Positions 35,860 to 48,910 of a stretch of 64,000 nucleotides of DNA are shown in pieces. Under the pieces are notes generated by a model. It saw only the letters and a list, made by a program, of their open reading frames with translations, did no database searches and was not told the origin of the DNA. The position numbers and the translations under genes are program-made. Within the stretch, counting starts at the first letter, position 1; each line of letters starts with the position of its first letter. Origin of the DNA: Colocasia esculenta (lineage: Eukaryota > Streptophyta > Magnoliopsida > Alismatales > Araceae); NCBI GenBank assembly GCA_014218235.1, contig CM024759.1, forward strand, positions 70,316,119 to 70,380,118, in the 5' to 3' direction.

Positions 35860-36503
35860 GAACTAACATTTATCAACTAATCTATGTTAAAATTCAAGGA
35901 CAAAAGAGATATAAGACAGCGGCTATAACAGATTGCTACCATAAAAATATTTTGTCTACGATTAGCGCTACTCGCTGACAAAAGTTCAGCATACGTCAGC
36001 GGCTAAAATGTAATCGTGGACAAATGTAGAGTTAAGGCCGCGACTATGTTCAACCGCGGACATATAGTCTTCAGCGGTTTCGAGAACTGCTGATACATAG
36101 ATGTTATGTCTGCGGTTCTACAAACAGCTGACATAGATTAAATGTCTGCGGCTAAGGAAAGCCACTGACAAATATAAAATTTTCATTTTATTATTTTTTA
36201 AATAAAAAACTTCAAATCAGAAATATCTAGAACATATAATTTAATAATAAGCTATTTGTATGTTTGTTATAGATATATATATATATATACTTGTAATATT
36301 CTCAAATATAAATATATTATACACAAATTTAGTGAACATATATATATACACGTATGTGTTATATATATTTCTATGTGTTTATTAAACTTAAACCTAACAA
36401 TTAGAATTTGAGAACAGAGTAAATTTATATATTTGAGAGAATATACCCATGAAGCAAACTGATCAACTGATCTCATATTATAGTGTGTGTGGTGCGCGTG
36501 TGG

Positions 36504-36534
<31 letters not shown>

Positions 36535-36540
36535 TCTTGA
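35860..36540 (+). repeat. Second copy of the CACTA 5' end
   Basis: Collinear with about 20155-20775: same subterminal array (GTCAGCGGCTAAAA, GCCGCGACTATG), the same ATTTTCATTTTATT stretch, and a short (GT)n(GA)n tract at 36482-36534. The outermost CACTACAA bases are missing or changed to CACCGTT. The bases just before CACC are GTT, the same as the outer TSD. Confidence 0.8.
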
Positions 36541-36689
36541 AATGGTTTGTGGAAATGGATTTGTCATCCATCACAAAAATCTTATTGTTCTTTGGATTTT
36601 TATCATGTTCTCATGTATATGGATGCAAATTCAAGTGTTGCCAAGTGCTACTCGAATAGTGGTGACGAGAGATGAATCGGCAGTCGGAT

Positions 36690-37816
36690 AGTGTAGGCGT
36701 GCTAGTCTCGTAAGTGAGAACATGCTCTGCCTCCGAGAGTCGAAGGACTCTAAGTCTGTTTGCGCACTGTTTGACTTTGTCAAACAAAAATGAGTATGGG
36801 CCCCGGGTTTTCAAGCAATTAAGTCGACCTGGATCCTCAAGTAGGTCGATCGACCTGTGTCTTCATCCATACTGGTTTAAATTGATGAGTCCACATGGTC
36901 AGATTTTAAATATGAATCAAATTCAACCTACTGATTTTAAAGATGAATCAAATTTATAGTGTAATTCTAATGTACTTATAATAACGGAGATCTTGATGAG
37001 ATGTAGTCTCTGATTCAACGATTATATATATATATATATATTATATATATATATATTATATATTATATATAATATATATATACCAAAGATATTCTATGGA
37101 AGTATTGATGATGAAGAAGTTTAAACTTTTTTTTTGTTTATCCTTTGTTTAGTTGACTTAGGCATTAGAAGCCAATATATCAGTTTTGCTCGTCAATTGA
37201 AAGTTCAGATTTTCTTATACCAGCTGACCTAAGCATTAAAAGCCAATACCAGTTCTTTCTGATTACGATTAAATTTGATCAAAACATTATTGTGCCTTAA
37301 CTGTTCATTCCCTGAAATTCTCATCCGATCCTCTTTTAGTGCTGACACATGCTCTTTAGGTGTCGATACACAATAACTTGGTATCATCACAAGATAATAC
37401 ATTAATAGATATAGTAATATTTATAAGAGTAAATTAATTAGTGGTCCCTGATTTAATAGGGAGGACTTACTGTAACAGAACTTATTTAACGTACGTATAC
37501 TGTAACATGAGATAACACTGTAATGAGTTACAACTCTGTCATGAACTAAAAAATAAGTAAATATCTGATAACGATTTCTAATTAATTTATCATATTTATA
37601 ATTATAAAAAATTAAATATATTAATGCAAGTAGTAAATATATTTTTTTCTGAAGTTATGTGTTAAAATTAATACATATGGCAGCGGCTATTAGCCGCCGC
37701 CATACAATTATATGGTAGCGGCTTGTGTAAGCCACTGCTAAAGAATATATGGCAACGGCTATGTAGCTGCTGCCATATTTTCGCCCTGTCCTGCCATAAA
37801 ATGCCCCTTCCCATCC

Positions 37817-37890
<74 letters not shown>

Positions 37891-38690
37891 CGATGGTCGA
37901 CGACCCCGTCTGGCGACGCCCCGACCACCGATGGCAAGCAACCCCTCCGGCGACGCCCAGAGCTCCGGCGGCAGACCCCACCCCCCACGGTGAGTCCCTC
38001 CGACGCCCAAACCTCCCTCCTCGGCCCAGGCCCCTCCCCTCCGGCGACGCCCAAACCCTCCCTCTCCGGCCCCCTCCCCTCCGCGGGAGCCCCCACCCCC
38101 TCCCTCCCCTCCGGCGGCAACCCAATTTGGTTAGGGAAAAAACTGATTCGGCCGCCTCCTGCACCATTCCTCACCTCCTCACCCATTCGACTTCCTCCGT
38201 AGGGACTCCCCCTTCGCAGCAGCGCCGCCTCGTCGCGGGAGAGCCACCTCCACGCCGGTGGTCCGGCATCCCCCTCTGTAGCAACGCCTTCGGGACTCCC
38301 CCCTCCGCCTCCACCGCTCAGAGGTACCAGCCTCCTTCCTGCCTCTGCCTCCACCGCAGTTGCAGGTATGCTAATAGATTTTGAATGTGGCATCTATATT
38401 CATGTAAATTTTGAATGTGGCAACTGATAGATTTTGTCCATCTATATCATGTGATTACTGTAGATAAATATAAACCAAACCCTCCCAAAAGCCTAATCCC
38501 AATGTGTAAAAGAGATACTTTTATCTTGCTATGAGGAGAGAGGCAAATGGAAAGGGAGGCGTGTCTCATGGGCTGTCTAAAGGAAGAATGCATGGGAAGG
38601 TGCCTGTTATTTTTTTACCATGTTATTCGTCACTCTAATTTTGATACATCTGATCTTAACATTAGTTGGTACAGAGGTGAAGTCTGTGAC
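36690..38690 (+). repeat. CACTA internal segments A and B, second copy
   Basis: 36690-38040 is the inverse of 23041-24375, and 38045-38670 is a direct copy of 24376-25230. Here both segments are collinear on the + strand, so this is probably the original order. An AT microsatellite lies at 37024-37082. Palindromes with CAGCGGCTA/TAGCCGC lie at 37676-37780. A TATA-like CCATAAAATG (37795-37804), a (TC)n tract (37817-37888), a GC-rich leader and a CACG/GTGAGT donor-like site near 37987 follow. Confidence 0.75.
37795..37990 (+). promoter_or_regulatory. Candidate transposase promoter and leader
   Basis: The order TATA-like CATAAAAT, CCCCTTCCC, long CT tract (plant pyrimidine-patch style), then GC-rich leader with a donor-like GTGAGT at its end, is conserved in the inverted copy at 23041-23290. 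A similar order is seen in the CACTA arm ending at 4503. Inference from position and conservation only. Confidence 0.4.
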
Positions 38691-39199
38691 AAGCATCGAA
38701 CCCAAGTGCTGATCTTCTCATCCTTTGGTTTCCAGATCAAATAATAAGAAAAAATAGGATGAATTATGCACAGAAAGTATGTATTGTTATATTTTTAACA
38801 TTTAATTTTATTAGGCAATAAATTAAAGACATAAAACTTTAATGCTTTGAACTTCGAAACTTGCAAAGAAACTTGTGTTCTAAGTACTACATCGGTCATC
38901 TGATTCATCGTTCGATTGTAATTAAAATCGAATGAACAAGACGACAGTGTAATTAAGGTACCTCCCCTTCAACATTAATTGTTAAAAAATATAATACTAT
39001 TTTAGCCTTTATAAATAATAATGTCTCCACTCCGTTACGTCCCCACATTAATTTTCTTATCCGATAGTCTTTTCTAAATAAATGGAATGGTCTTCTTGTA
39101 TGGCGTGTTTGCAAGCTTTAAACAAATTCTTACCAATTTTTATACCTGTTTGCAGAATATACAGAAATTAATTAAAAAGTAAATTGTTCAAAAATTTTG

Positions 39200-41120
39200 G
39201 TAAATAAAAACAAACTAGTTAATTTGTGTCCACGTCTAGCATTAGAGTTTGCCATATTACTGTTTAGTATATTCCTCCATTGCATTATAATATATCAAAT
39301 TATGTAGTTGAACTGTTGTAGTTGTTAATTGATGGAAAATGATCATGTTAAATTATCATTAATTTGTTCTTTTGTTCAAATTTGTTTTAACTAGTTAGAC
39401 CAACAGTGACACCCATTATGACTTGTAAACACTTCATGATAAAGTTAAGAAAAAGAAAATATAACTTATAAGAAGATTAGACAAATTCCCGTCATGGTCT
39501 CATGTATAGCAAATTCAAGAGCAGTGATGTTTCCATATCTAATTAATTAAGTCAACTTCCATGTTAAATAGGAGCTAGCATCCGGCCATCAGGATAATGG
39601 CCTAACGTACATCCGGCATTGCACTAAATAAAATTTAATATATTATACTTGATTTTTATTTCGATAAATCACAAATCATTGGTTTAGATTAGGATGACAG
39701 TATGCGGTGGGGCTATGGAGATTAAGAGGAAATCTACCTTCAGTGTGGGATATTTGTGGATAGTAGAATAAGTACAACATATGTGCCATTACTAGATATG
39801 AAAACAAGTCCAGATCCTTTTATAGGCCCATTAGGTCCCCACAATTATGGGTCTGGATATACCCAACTCACCCATCAATAATAGGACCATCAAACCCTGT
39901 AATGCGAAGTTGTGAACAAACTTATGAGAATCTGGCCATGAGGTCAATATCATCTGTTCTACAACTTGGAAACTGAATACCCCTACCTAGAACAACATAA
40001 AAATTTAATAAGGCAATTATTCAGAAAGTACAATATAAAAATAGTGAAAAATAAATGAAATCAGTGAGGAAAATAGTGAAAATAACAAACGCAAGTGAGA
40101 AAAATAGCCAAAATAAAAAGTTCAGTGAGAAAAATAGTGAAAATAAAAATCAGCGAGAGAATCAGCGAAAAAGAAAATAAGTGAAAATAAAAATAGGTGA
40201 GAACAACAATGAAAAAAAATCAGTGAGGAAACAGTGAAAATAAAAATTAATGAGGAAAACAATAAAAGATAGTTATACTTGCAATCTATTAGTAGAAAAT
40301 ATAAGTATAAAAACGACAGAAAAAAAATCCTACAAAGACCTTTGCAAATAAAAATTAGAAAAAGCAGTGAGAAAAAAATCGCTAAAAACATATTCAATTT
40401 ATACGGTTCGATTCGGTTCTAAACCAAACAAAACTATTTAAAACTAATAGGGTTTGATTTGGGTTATTGACCCAAATTCTAGCATTGTTCTAGGTTCAAC
40501 CCAAGAATGAACACCTCTACTATGTTATTTGTTATTTGTTATGCTGTATCACACTGATTCGGTCAGTCGATTGGAAATAGGATAGTTGAGACAAAAAATG
40601 TACTTTAAACTGAACAGCTTCAGTTTGGGAGTATCAAATATAGTACATGTGCTTCTTGTTAGCTAAGTTGGAAATCCAATAAAAAAGGAAGGGTGACAGA
40701 AAGAGTTTTGTATTGCAAGACTACTACTGAAGAAAATGAGATGAATAAGGACGAAAAATCATCGACTCGACCATGATTTCCAAGTCAAGCACTCATTCTT
40801 TGCTCCATGTCAACATAGATGTCCACTTCATATCTTGCTTGGTAGCCTTCAGATTCCTGCTATTCCTGCAGTACCTTTATGCATTGCTTCTTTAGCCTGT
40901 TAATATGTTTCTTGGATTGAAATGGACGAAAGAAATATACTTCTTTACATGACTCCCCCATAAGACTCGGAATAAATCAACTAGAGAGCCATCCCCCATA
41001 AGACTACACTACTTCTTTAGCCTGTCAATATGTTTATATATCTTCAGTTTAATGATTAATATTACACTTTCAATTTCAGCTTAATGATTAGTAAATTGTT
41101 CACTTTTAGTTTAATGATTA
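39200..41120. other. AT-rich CACTA internal DNA absent from copy 1
   Basis: Copy 1 runs directly from its equivalent of 39200 to the equivalent of 51500, so this stretch is extra here or lost there. It includes a degenerate simple repeat at 40030-40400 and a MITE-end-like GAATGAACACCTCTA at about 40506-40520. No gene recognised. Confidence 0.5.
40030..40400. repeat. Degenerate AGTGAGAAAAATAGTGAAAATAA repeat
   Basis: A-rich tandem words of about 20-30 bases recur about a dozen times. The Phe/Leu-rich minus ORF at 40122-40397 is an artefact of this. Confidence 0.8.
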
Positions 41121-42528
41121 GTATTTGTAGCAACCTTGATTTTTAAATCCAAATAAAATAAAAATTTTCAGTTTAATAAATGAGATAAATAGATTTAATT
41201 AGAATAAAAAGTGAATAAATAGAATTTAAGTGAATTAAATCTATACCTATTAACCAAAATTAGGAATGGGTTATATTAATGGCCCAAACATGAAAGATTG
41301 GGCCAAAATGTGGAGAGCTCATCATGGGATGGGAGGTAATTAACCTAAATTCGGAGTTAAAATATTAATAAATTAAATAAGGAAGAGATAATGCCTAAAT
41401 GGATGGCAATTATCCTAAATAGGAGTTCTCATCCTATCCTAACCCCTTGCCCATGAAATTAGGCCTCCTCCTTACCCAATTAGATGGATAAGTGCTAGAA
41501 ATAATAGAGATAATTATGGATTTTCGGAGTTAGAATAGAAGAGGAGAGTTTTATAACTTTAGGACTCTATTAGCCATCAAAACGCCCCAATCTCGGCCCT
41601 ATCAACCCTCATTTGCATGCTGAGACTTTGGGAGATGAAGGAAGAGGCTGAAGGACGAAGGAGCAAGGTGGGGAATGCTTGGAGCAAAGGGATTCACCTC
41701 GTTCTTCGTCCAAAACTCTAGCTTTTATTTACTGCAACGAAAGGTAGGCAATCTCTCAAGCTTAATTCATGTAAAAATTACTCTAGGTAGCCTTCATGAT
41801 CCCCTTTGAAAGCCCTCTAATTTTGTTCCATTTTGTTCATCCCTGAGAGCGAATTTAATGTTTCAATCTCTGTCATATTCATACTCCCGAAACCACTTGT
41901 TTACTTTAAATCCTTACATATACTCAATCTCATGCCCTGAATTTAATCTCATAAATACTACTTGTTATTACCTTTCAAACGCCCCTATTTTCGCTAATTT
42001 TCATATTGTGTCCATGACGAATTAAATCGTTGATCTTTGACTATGTATGTTTAGGTTAACAAAAAAACCTATTCAAAGCATGCTTTATGCATGACTGTTT
42101 TCTAATTAATCATGACCAGTGATAGATCTCCATGTCTACTCTCGTTTAAAATTAGTTTCATAATTTTTGGATCACTGTACGATTTTTCATTGAATTTTGA
42201 TGTGCCCTGTATCAAGTTGACCCACCTGAAAAAAGGGGCAAAACCCCTTTTCTTGGTTCGGGCCACCTTCTGAAGTCGCGATGGCCAGATCCGCCGCGAT
42301 CTCATAGGGGAGTCGCAACACCGGGGTCCGTCGCATTCTGAACGCGACGGGACAACTGGTCGCGACCTGATCCCCGGGTCACCCCAACAGCTGGTTCAAC
42401 TTGTCGCGGCCTATCCGTACGTCACGACCACAATGCGCCGGACTAAGCCTTCGCTACCTGACCGCCATCGCATCGACCATTCTTGTCGTGACTTTAACGC
42501 GCTACCACTCTACGTCACGACAGTAACA

Positions 42529-43857
42529 TGTAGACACCATTTTTTACGCGGCGCCCGCAAAGAAAAAGGGATGAATGAATCAGTTTGGTGATGTGTGTGC
42601 GTATGGAGCGGAAAAGACAATAAAAATAAAAAGATCGTGATCGCCAGGCACACGAGAGTGCCGAATGGAGATGCACGCGCGAAGGGGTGCGGAATTGAAG
42701 AGTGATCGCGAGCGTACCTTTTGGAGCGTGGGGAGATTGCGCGGGGGATGATATGGGTCCTTTCTTACACTAAGAACACGGCGGCCGTGGTAGAGGGCGT
42801 TTCCTCGTAGTTGATTACCCTAACAAAGAAAGAGACAAAATGAAAAATAAGGGGATTAGCCTAAAATATGTAGTATGCAATTCTAAAAATAAATGAATGA
42901 CATGGGGGCGGCTTACCGGATGGTGGCTTTTAGACCCCTAAAATGTAGGTGTGCGTGTGTGTATGCATGCATGTGTATGTGTGGAAGAAATAAAAGGGGC
43001 GCGTGGGGCCCGAAGAGAGGAAAATATAAAGAGCCACGTGGGGCCCGGAGGAAGTAGAAATACAAATAGAAAAGGAGGAGGGGTGCTTCCCCAAAACAGA
43101 TGGCGCAGCGGCGTTGCCGATTGGGACAGATGGAGGAAGACGAGGACGAGGCTCTCGCTTGCTCCAACGCGCGTGAGGAAGATGAACGGCTCCGAACACC
43201 GGTGGAGGAGTCGGGTCGCCGATCCGGCAGGGCTCTGCCGTGGGGGAAGTCGCGGGGAGAATTCAGCAGGGCTCCACCGGGGTAGAGGGGGGGTTGGTTT
43301 AAATGGCTACCCGCGGGGGTCTATTTATAGGCTCTGGATCAAAATCGTGTCCAGGACAGCAGACGCCTATTAGGCCTGAAACGCGGCAGAGCGGCAGGCC
43401 GCGATTAAGAAGATCGGTCGCGCATGGGGAATCGCTGCACCGCCTCTCTGAATCGCGTCGGGGCATGCCGTCGCGACTTGAATCGCGGCGGGTCGCCCGA
43501 ACGCGATTAAGACTTGCATGGTTCCGAGGCAACCAACTCACGAATGCGTTGTCTACTAATGTGACACTCTCTGAATCGCGTCGTCTAACAAGGATGCGAT
43601 TCAGGAATTTTATCATGATTATGAGCCTGCGCGCGATGACTTTTTGGGCCGCTGTCAGACTCTGAATCGCGTCCGGGATCCTGGACACGATTTGAAAGGC
43701 GGTTCAATGAAAAACATCCTGGGGAAGCACCGAGGAAGAATGGGCGATATCCAGAAATATGGAAAAAACACTCTCGCGAGGCAAAAGAAGGCCATTTTTG
43801 GCATTACGGCGCAACTTGAAAATTTGCCCGCGGTGGAGCCAAATTCGCGTGTCTACA
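42529..43857. mobile_element. Solo LTR of an unidentified retrotransposon, 1329 bp
   Basis: Starts TGTAGACACC and ends GTGTCTACA, with TSD TAACA at 42524-42528 and 43858-43862. It is GC-richer than its host LTR and rich in AATCGCG/TCGCGA words (43390-43690). ORFs in it (for example 42951-43373, 43299-43688) have no recognisable family. A CTATTTATAG box at 43321-43330 is palindromic, so strand is undecided. Confidence 0.9.
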
Positions 43858-44910
43858 TAACAGAGTGACTAGAACATGATTTTTTACCCTTTAAACCCTG
43901 CTATACATGTCTATTAAACTTTGTTAAGCCCAAATTAAGTACTGTCATGAATAATTTCGATCAATTAATTATTAATGAACATTATTACATGAATTTTGTC
44001 TCAAAGCTATATGCATAACCATACATGCTCTCTTAATTTATTACACTTGCACACACTTAACAATCATGTTTGCCATTAAACCCTAATAAATTACCTAATA
44101 ACGTATCTGATAATTTAGCGAAATAAATACTAAATTTCCCTATTTAATTAATGACACTTGTCTTCATTTTGTTCGTGTGTTTTATACATCGTTATCGTTT
44201 CCCTCGGCCTTCGAGCACTCGAGGCATGACGGACACTTGTTTCTACACCTTTTCTTAACATGGACCACCTCTCCACCGGGAATACTCCCGACTGGAACAG
44301 GGACTCCTTGTCAAGGTCTCCGTAAGTCTTATTGGCTTTGTCGCACGTCCTTAGCCGACGAGCTGGCTGTACCCTTAAAAACCTATTACACCCTTAGGGA
44401 TCAGTACGATCCAAACAGCCATAGTGTTTCCTTCTTACCTTATGTTCACGCCGGACCATTTAGTCTGTGTTCATAGCACGGCTAGTGGGCGGATGTGACT
44501 TCTACCAAACTGTCGGTACACAACTTGGTGCTATGCAACTGTTACTATTATGGTTTAACATTGTTTTACGATTATACCCATATCTCATCTACTATCTCGT
44601 TACTCTCATCTGTTCACTTTCACTCTATACTCTCATCTAGTTCGTCTATTACTCTCATCTCTTCTTGATACTCTATTTGGCCATACAATTGATTGTCTAA
44701 AATACAAACAAGAGTTATATGCCAATGCAATAGGGCACGGTCTGGTCTTGGGGAGAGCTCCCGAAGAGTGATATTTCCTTGCAATGGTTACATGATTAGG
44801 ATGTGTACGGCATGCATCCAGTGCCATTTAATACTATAACAATTAATCGATGACAATCAAAGTGCTATCTATTCAAGTGCAATACAAGTGCTATCGTTAC
44901 ATGCTATTAT

Positions 44911-46657
44911 TGTTGGCCATTTTGGTACGGCAGCAAGCTAACCTAGAAGGGGGTGAATAGGTTTTCTGAATTTTGAAACAGAAACTTAAACACAAAAAAA
45001 TATCACTTGAAAGTTTGGTTAGTTTAGTGTGATGAAGAGTAGCAGTGCGGAAGCAAATAAACAATCACACAAATAACACAAATGATTTATCCTGGTTCGG
45101 CCCTTCCCACATGGAAGTCCTACGTCCAGTCCCCAAGCAACCTCTTGAGATTTTACTAACCAAGGGTACAGTCCCCATTAAGGATAATACAACACCCAGC
45201 ACCCCAGCTGGTCTTCTTCTCTTTCCCGGGCAAGAAGGCAGCCCACTTCTTTTACAGGTCAAGAAGCCAACCTCCTGGTACAAACCCCAGTACGGTTCTG
45301 CTAGACACAAACCCCTAACTAGGTTCTACACTGTATACAGTCCTACAGCTAGACAAAGATCTTTCTTAGAAAAGAAAAAAACACAGCTGAGAGTTAGAAC
45401 AAATGAAAACCAACTAAAAGAACTTTTAGCGAAAGACGCTCTCCCCCAGATTACAAGATGCACACAGAAAGAGTGAAGAGAGGAGAAGGAGCTTGAATGC
45501 TTGAGTGCTTCAGTTGCTTAAACACTTCCTTTTGGCTCATACTCTTTCTCTCTTTTCCTTTGAGTGTATGTGACGTTGAGGTTCCTCACTGGTTGTACAC
45601 TCCTTCAAAGATCTTCAGGAAAGCTCTTCTTTTTTTTTTTTTCAGCCTTACTTCATCTTTTATATGAGCAGCTTTGAATAAATCTGTTGGAGTTCTAGTC
45701 ATTGTGCATCTTCTTTTTCTTCTGATAATTTGTGGTCTACGAGGTTCGCAAACATTGAAGAAAGTGTTTAGATAAAATAGTATTTTTGTTAAGAAGGCTC
45801 ATACCTCTAAGTTTCTGCCGTTATCCAGAAGTGGTAGGTAACCCTCTTTTTGTTCTGACAAGAGAGAAGAGATTCTGGAAAGATAAAAGAGATCTTCTGT
45901 CAGAAGTATATTTGACTTTTCACTAGATGCCAAAACACTTTAAAATATAAAAGAAATCGATGTTTGAGAGGTCAAATCTATGTTTCACTTATGAAATACA
46001 TGTTCTTACAAGCAAATCCATGTTTGAGTGACCAAATCCATATTTTTACAAGCGAATCCATGTTTGAGAAGCGAATCCATGTTTCACTTATCAAATCCTT
46101 ATGCGAGCAAATCCATATGAGAGCAAATCCAAGTGAGAGCTTATCCTTATGAGAGCAAATCCTTATGAGAGCGAATTGATGTGAGAGCGAATCCTTATGA
46201 GAGTGAATCCTTATGAGAGCGAATCGATGTGAGAGCGAATCCTTATGAGAGTGAATCGATGTGAGAGCGAATCCTTATGAGAGCGAATCGATGTGAGAGC
46301 GAATCCTTATGAGAGCGAATCCTTATGAGACTGAATCCTTATGAGACTGAATCCTTATGAGACTGAATCCTTATGGCACTTTGTGAACTGAAATCGATGT
46401 ATATTGAATGGATATCGATTTAGCTTTTTAGTGCAAATCACACAATAATAATGTCATAAATTTATATTTATTAGAAAAACATGATATTTAATTTATTATT
46501 AGAAAAACATGGTATTAAATATATTTAATATTTAATTAATCACATAAATTTATATTTATTAAGAAAACATGATATTAAATATTTTTAATAATAATTAATT
46601 AATCATAAATTTTGTTATCACCAAAATATAAGGGTAAAATATAGGAGTGGTTCAACA
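44911..46657 (-). repeat. 3' LTR of the copia element
   Basis: 1747 bp, + strand starts TGTTGGCCATTTTGG and ends GGTTCAACA. It carries a 16-bp tandem repeat at about 46085-46375. The ORF at 45045-45476 is present in both LTRs with no family. Confidence 0.92.
46085..46375. repeat. 16-bp VNTR in the copia 3' LTR
   Basis: Alternating GAGAGCGAATCCTTAT and GAGAGCGAATCGATGT units, about 17 copies, degenerate at both ends. Confidence 0.9.
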
Positions 46658-46677
46658 ATCTCCCTCTTTTTTGTGAT
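46658..46677 (-). other. Polypurine tract of the copia element
   Basis: Minus strand reads AAAAAAGAGGGAGA just inside the 3' LTR. Confidence 0.75.
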
Positions 46678-47109
46678 GACAAAATTTATGAGAATTTTCT
46701 GATAAAAATACTTAAACCATAGAAAATACAGAAAATTCATAGATAATGCATTCTCTCCCCCTTTTTGTCACTAACCAAAAAGGAGTGATCTTACCATTCA
46801 TTGTCTTCCCTTTGTGAAAATTTCTTACTATTGAGGGGTTCAACAATGATTGACATTATTGAGTAACTCCCCCTTAGTCTGTGCTCCCCCTGAATGAGAG
46901 ACTCCACTTGAATGAGACTTGCAAATAGTTGTTAGTAATATTATAATTTAAAAATAAATTAATGACTACTCCCTCTTCAGATGTGAGTTGGATGAAGAGC
47001 TGGCAGTCTTCAATGCCTTGAGCATCCTTTGTTCCTGATGCTCCAAGGCTATCCTGCAAACAACTTATATAGAAATAGGTACCCAAATCTTTTTGGGTCC
47101 TTGATGGTT

Positions 47110-48847
47110 AGATGCATGAAAATATTCTTTCGGGATCCATACTAGGTGCCTTTTGTACAGGTGTTTACTGTGTGTCTTAATTTATTGCAATGAGAACAAC
47201 AATGAGTATAAATTGTTTTGACGTTCTTATTATCTATGTACTGTCTGTTTAGAACACAAATTTTTAAAACATTTTCCTTTACAGGGGCCTTTTTCTGAGG
47301 CAACTTGGTTTCTTTTACAAATTTTGGTAATTGATATTTTTCAGGAATTATGACTTGTTTTCCCTTTTCAGGAGGTTTGTATCCAAGACGTTGTTTATTA
47401 TTTTTAGATTTTGATCCTTTTAAGCATAGGGCTAAAGATGTTTTTCCTTTAGTTAATTTTCTAACTGATTCTTTTAAATAAAGATTTTCTTCAATTAGAA
47501 TTTTTAATTTTTCTTCTAACTCTAATTTTTCATTGTCCTTATTTTTAAATTTTCATTCAAAAGATAAATATTATCTTTACTGTCCTTTAATTATTTTTCT
47601 AGTTGCTCCAGTACTTCAGATTTAAGATCAGAATTAGTGTTTTCTAAGCAAATAGTGTTGTTTTTCAGACTCTTTAATTCTTTTACAATATTTTTATGTT
47701 TTTCATATAGTTCATTAAAGACTTCTTCTAAGTCTTCAGATTCTGATCTTGAATCAGTGCAAGAGCTAAAAGATGGGTCAGAATGTACCTCATCTAGTCC
47801 TACCATGAGGGCTAGACTTACCTGCTCTTTCTCCGATTCTAAGCTTGATGATTATGAGCTTGTGGTCTCTTCATTTTCCCAAGCAGCCGCCATGACTTTT
47901 CTTTTGAACTTCTTGTGCTTTATTTTGGACCTTTCTGGTTGACCAGTCTTCTTTAGTCTAGGACAATCTGGTCTTAGATGTCCAGGTTTTCTGCATTCAT
48001 AGCAGACTGGTTTTTTTCTTTTCTCTCTTTCTTTTGAATCCTTCTCGATCAATCCATTTTTCTTCTTCTTGAGAATCTTCTGAAGTTTGGATAGAACTTC
48101 ATCTGCATCACTGTCTTCAGAACTTGCATTTTTTGAACTAGAAGAGGAAGAAGAGGTGGAAGGAGTAGCTGCAACTTTAAGAGCATTAGTACATTTTTTC
48201 TTTGACGAGCTTTCAGATAGTCGCTTCATATTAATTTCATGTGCCATGAGGGAAACTATTAAGTTATCAATAGAAAGTTTGGTTAAATCATGGGCTTCTT
48301 CAATAGCAGTTACTTTAAGTGTCCATGAAAGAGTTAAAGACCTAAGTATCTTTCTAACATTTTCTTCATCAGATAGATTTTTAACAAGAGAATTTAAACC
48401 TACTACTATGCTTAAAAATCTATTATACATAGTAGTAATATTTTCATTTGGAAGTATTTAAAATTGTTCGTATTGTGAAACAAGAATATCTATCCTAGTT
48501 TGTTTTACTTTATCTGTTCCTTCATAAGTTACCTGCAGTTTATCCCACATTTCTTGAGCAGATTTACATGCAAATATTCTACTAAATTCTTTTTTAGATA
48601 AAGCAAAGCATAAATAGTTCTTAGCCTTAAAGTTTAAAGATAATTTATTCTTATTAGCTACTGTAATGGCAGTAGTACCAGCAGCAGGAGTAACAACATA
48701 ATCACCTACCTCTATTACCTGCCACAGATCAAAGTCTGTGCCTCGAATGAAGCATTCCATTCGCATCTTCCAATATTGGTAATCCTCTCCATCAAAGAAT
48801 GGAGGTCTGGTGACCGATTGACCTTCAGCATATCCTTGAGCTGCCAT
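47110..48847 (-). pseudogene. Copia gag (UBN2 type) with two in-frame stops
   Basis: One minus frame from ATG 48847 runs down past 47591, broken by TAA at 48458-48460 and TAA at 47852-47854. N-terminus PPFFDGEDYQYWKMRME is the classic copia gag start, followed by AQEMWDKLQVTYEGT and TRIDILVSQYEQF. A zinc knuckle CX2CX4HX4C is at 47963-48004 (CYECRKPGHLRPDC). A Glu/Leu-rich coiled coil follows (47591-47806). Further on, in a related frame near 47170-47210, a second CX2CX4HX4C (CSHCNKLRHTVNTC) ends the protein. Gag builds the particle; no enzyme domain follows. Confidence 0.88.
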
Positions 48848-48896
48848 GGATCTTCTCTAAGATTGTTGGATTTTCTTTGAATGATCAGAGAACCTC

Positions 48897-48908
48897 GCTC
48901 TGATACCA
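48897..48908 (-). other. Primer-binding site (initiator tRNA-Met)
   Basis: GCTCTGATACCA on the + strand, two bases from the 5' LTR at 48911. Confidence 0.92.
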
Positions 48909-48910
48909 CT

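Noticed and set aside
45045..45476. 143-codon ORF in the copia LTR, also at 49045-49389
   Set aside because: Lies wholly in LTR sequence, on the strand opposite to gag, with a premature end in the sister LTR; no recognised domain.
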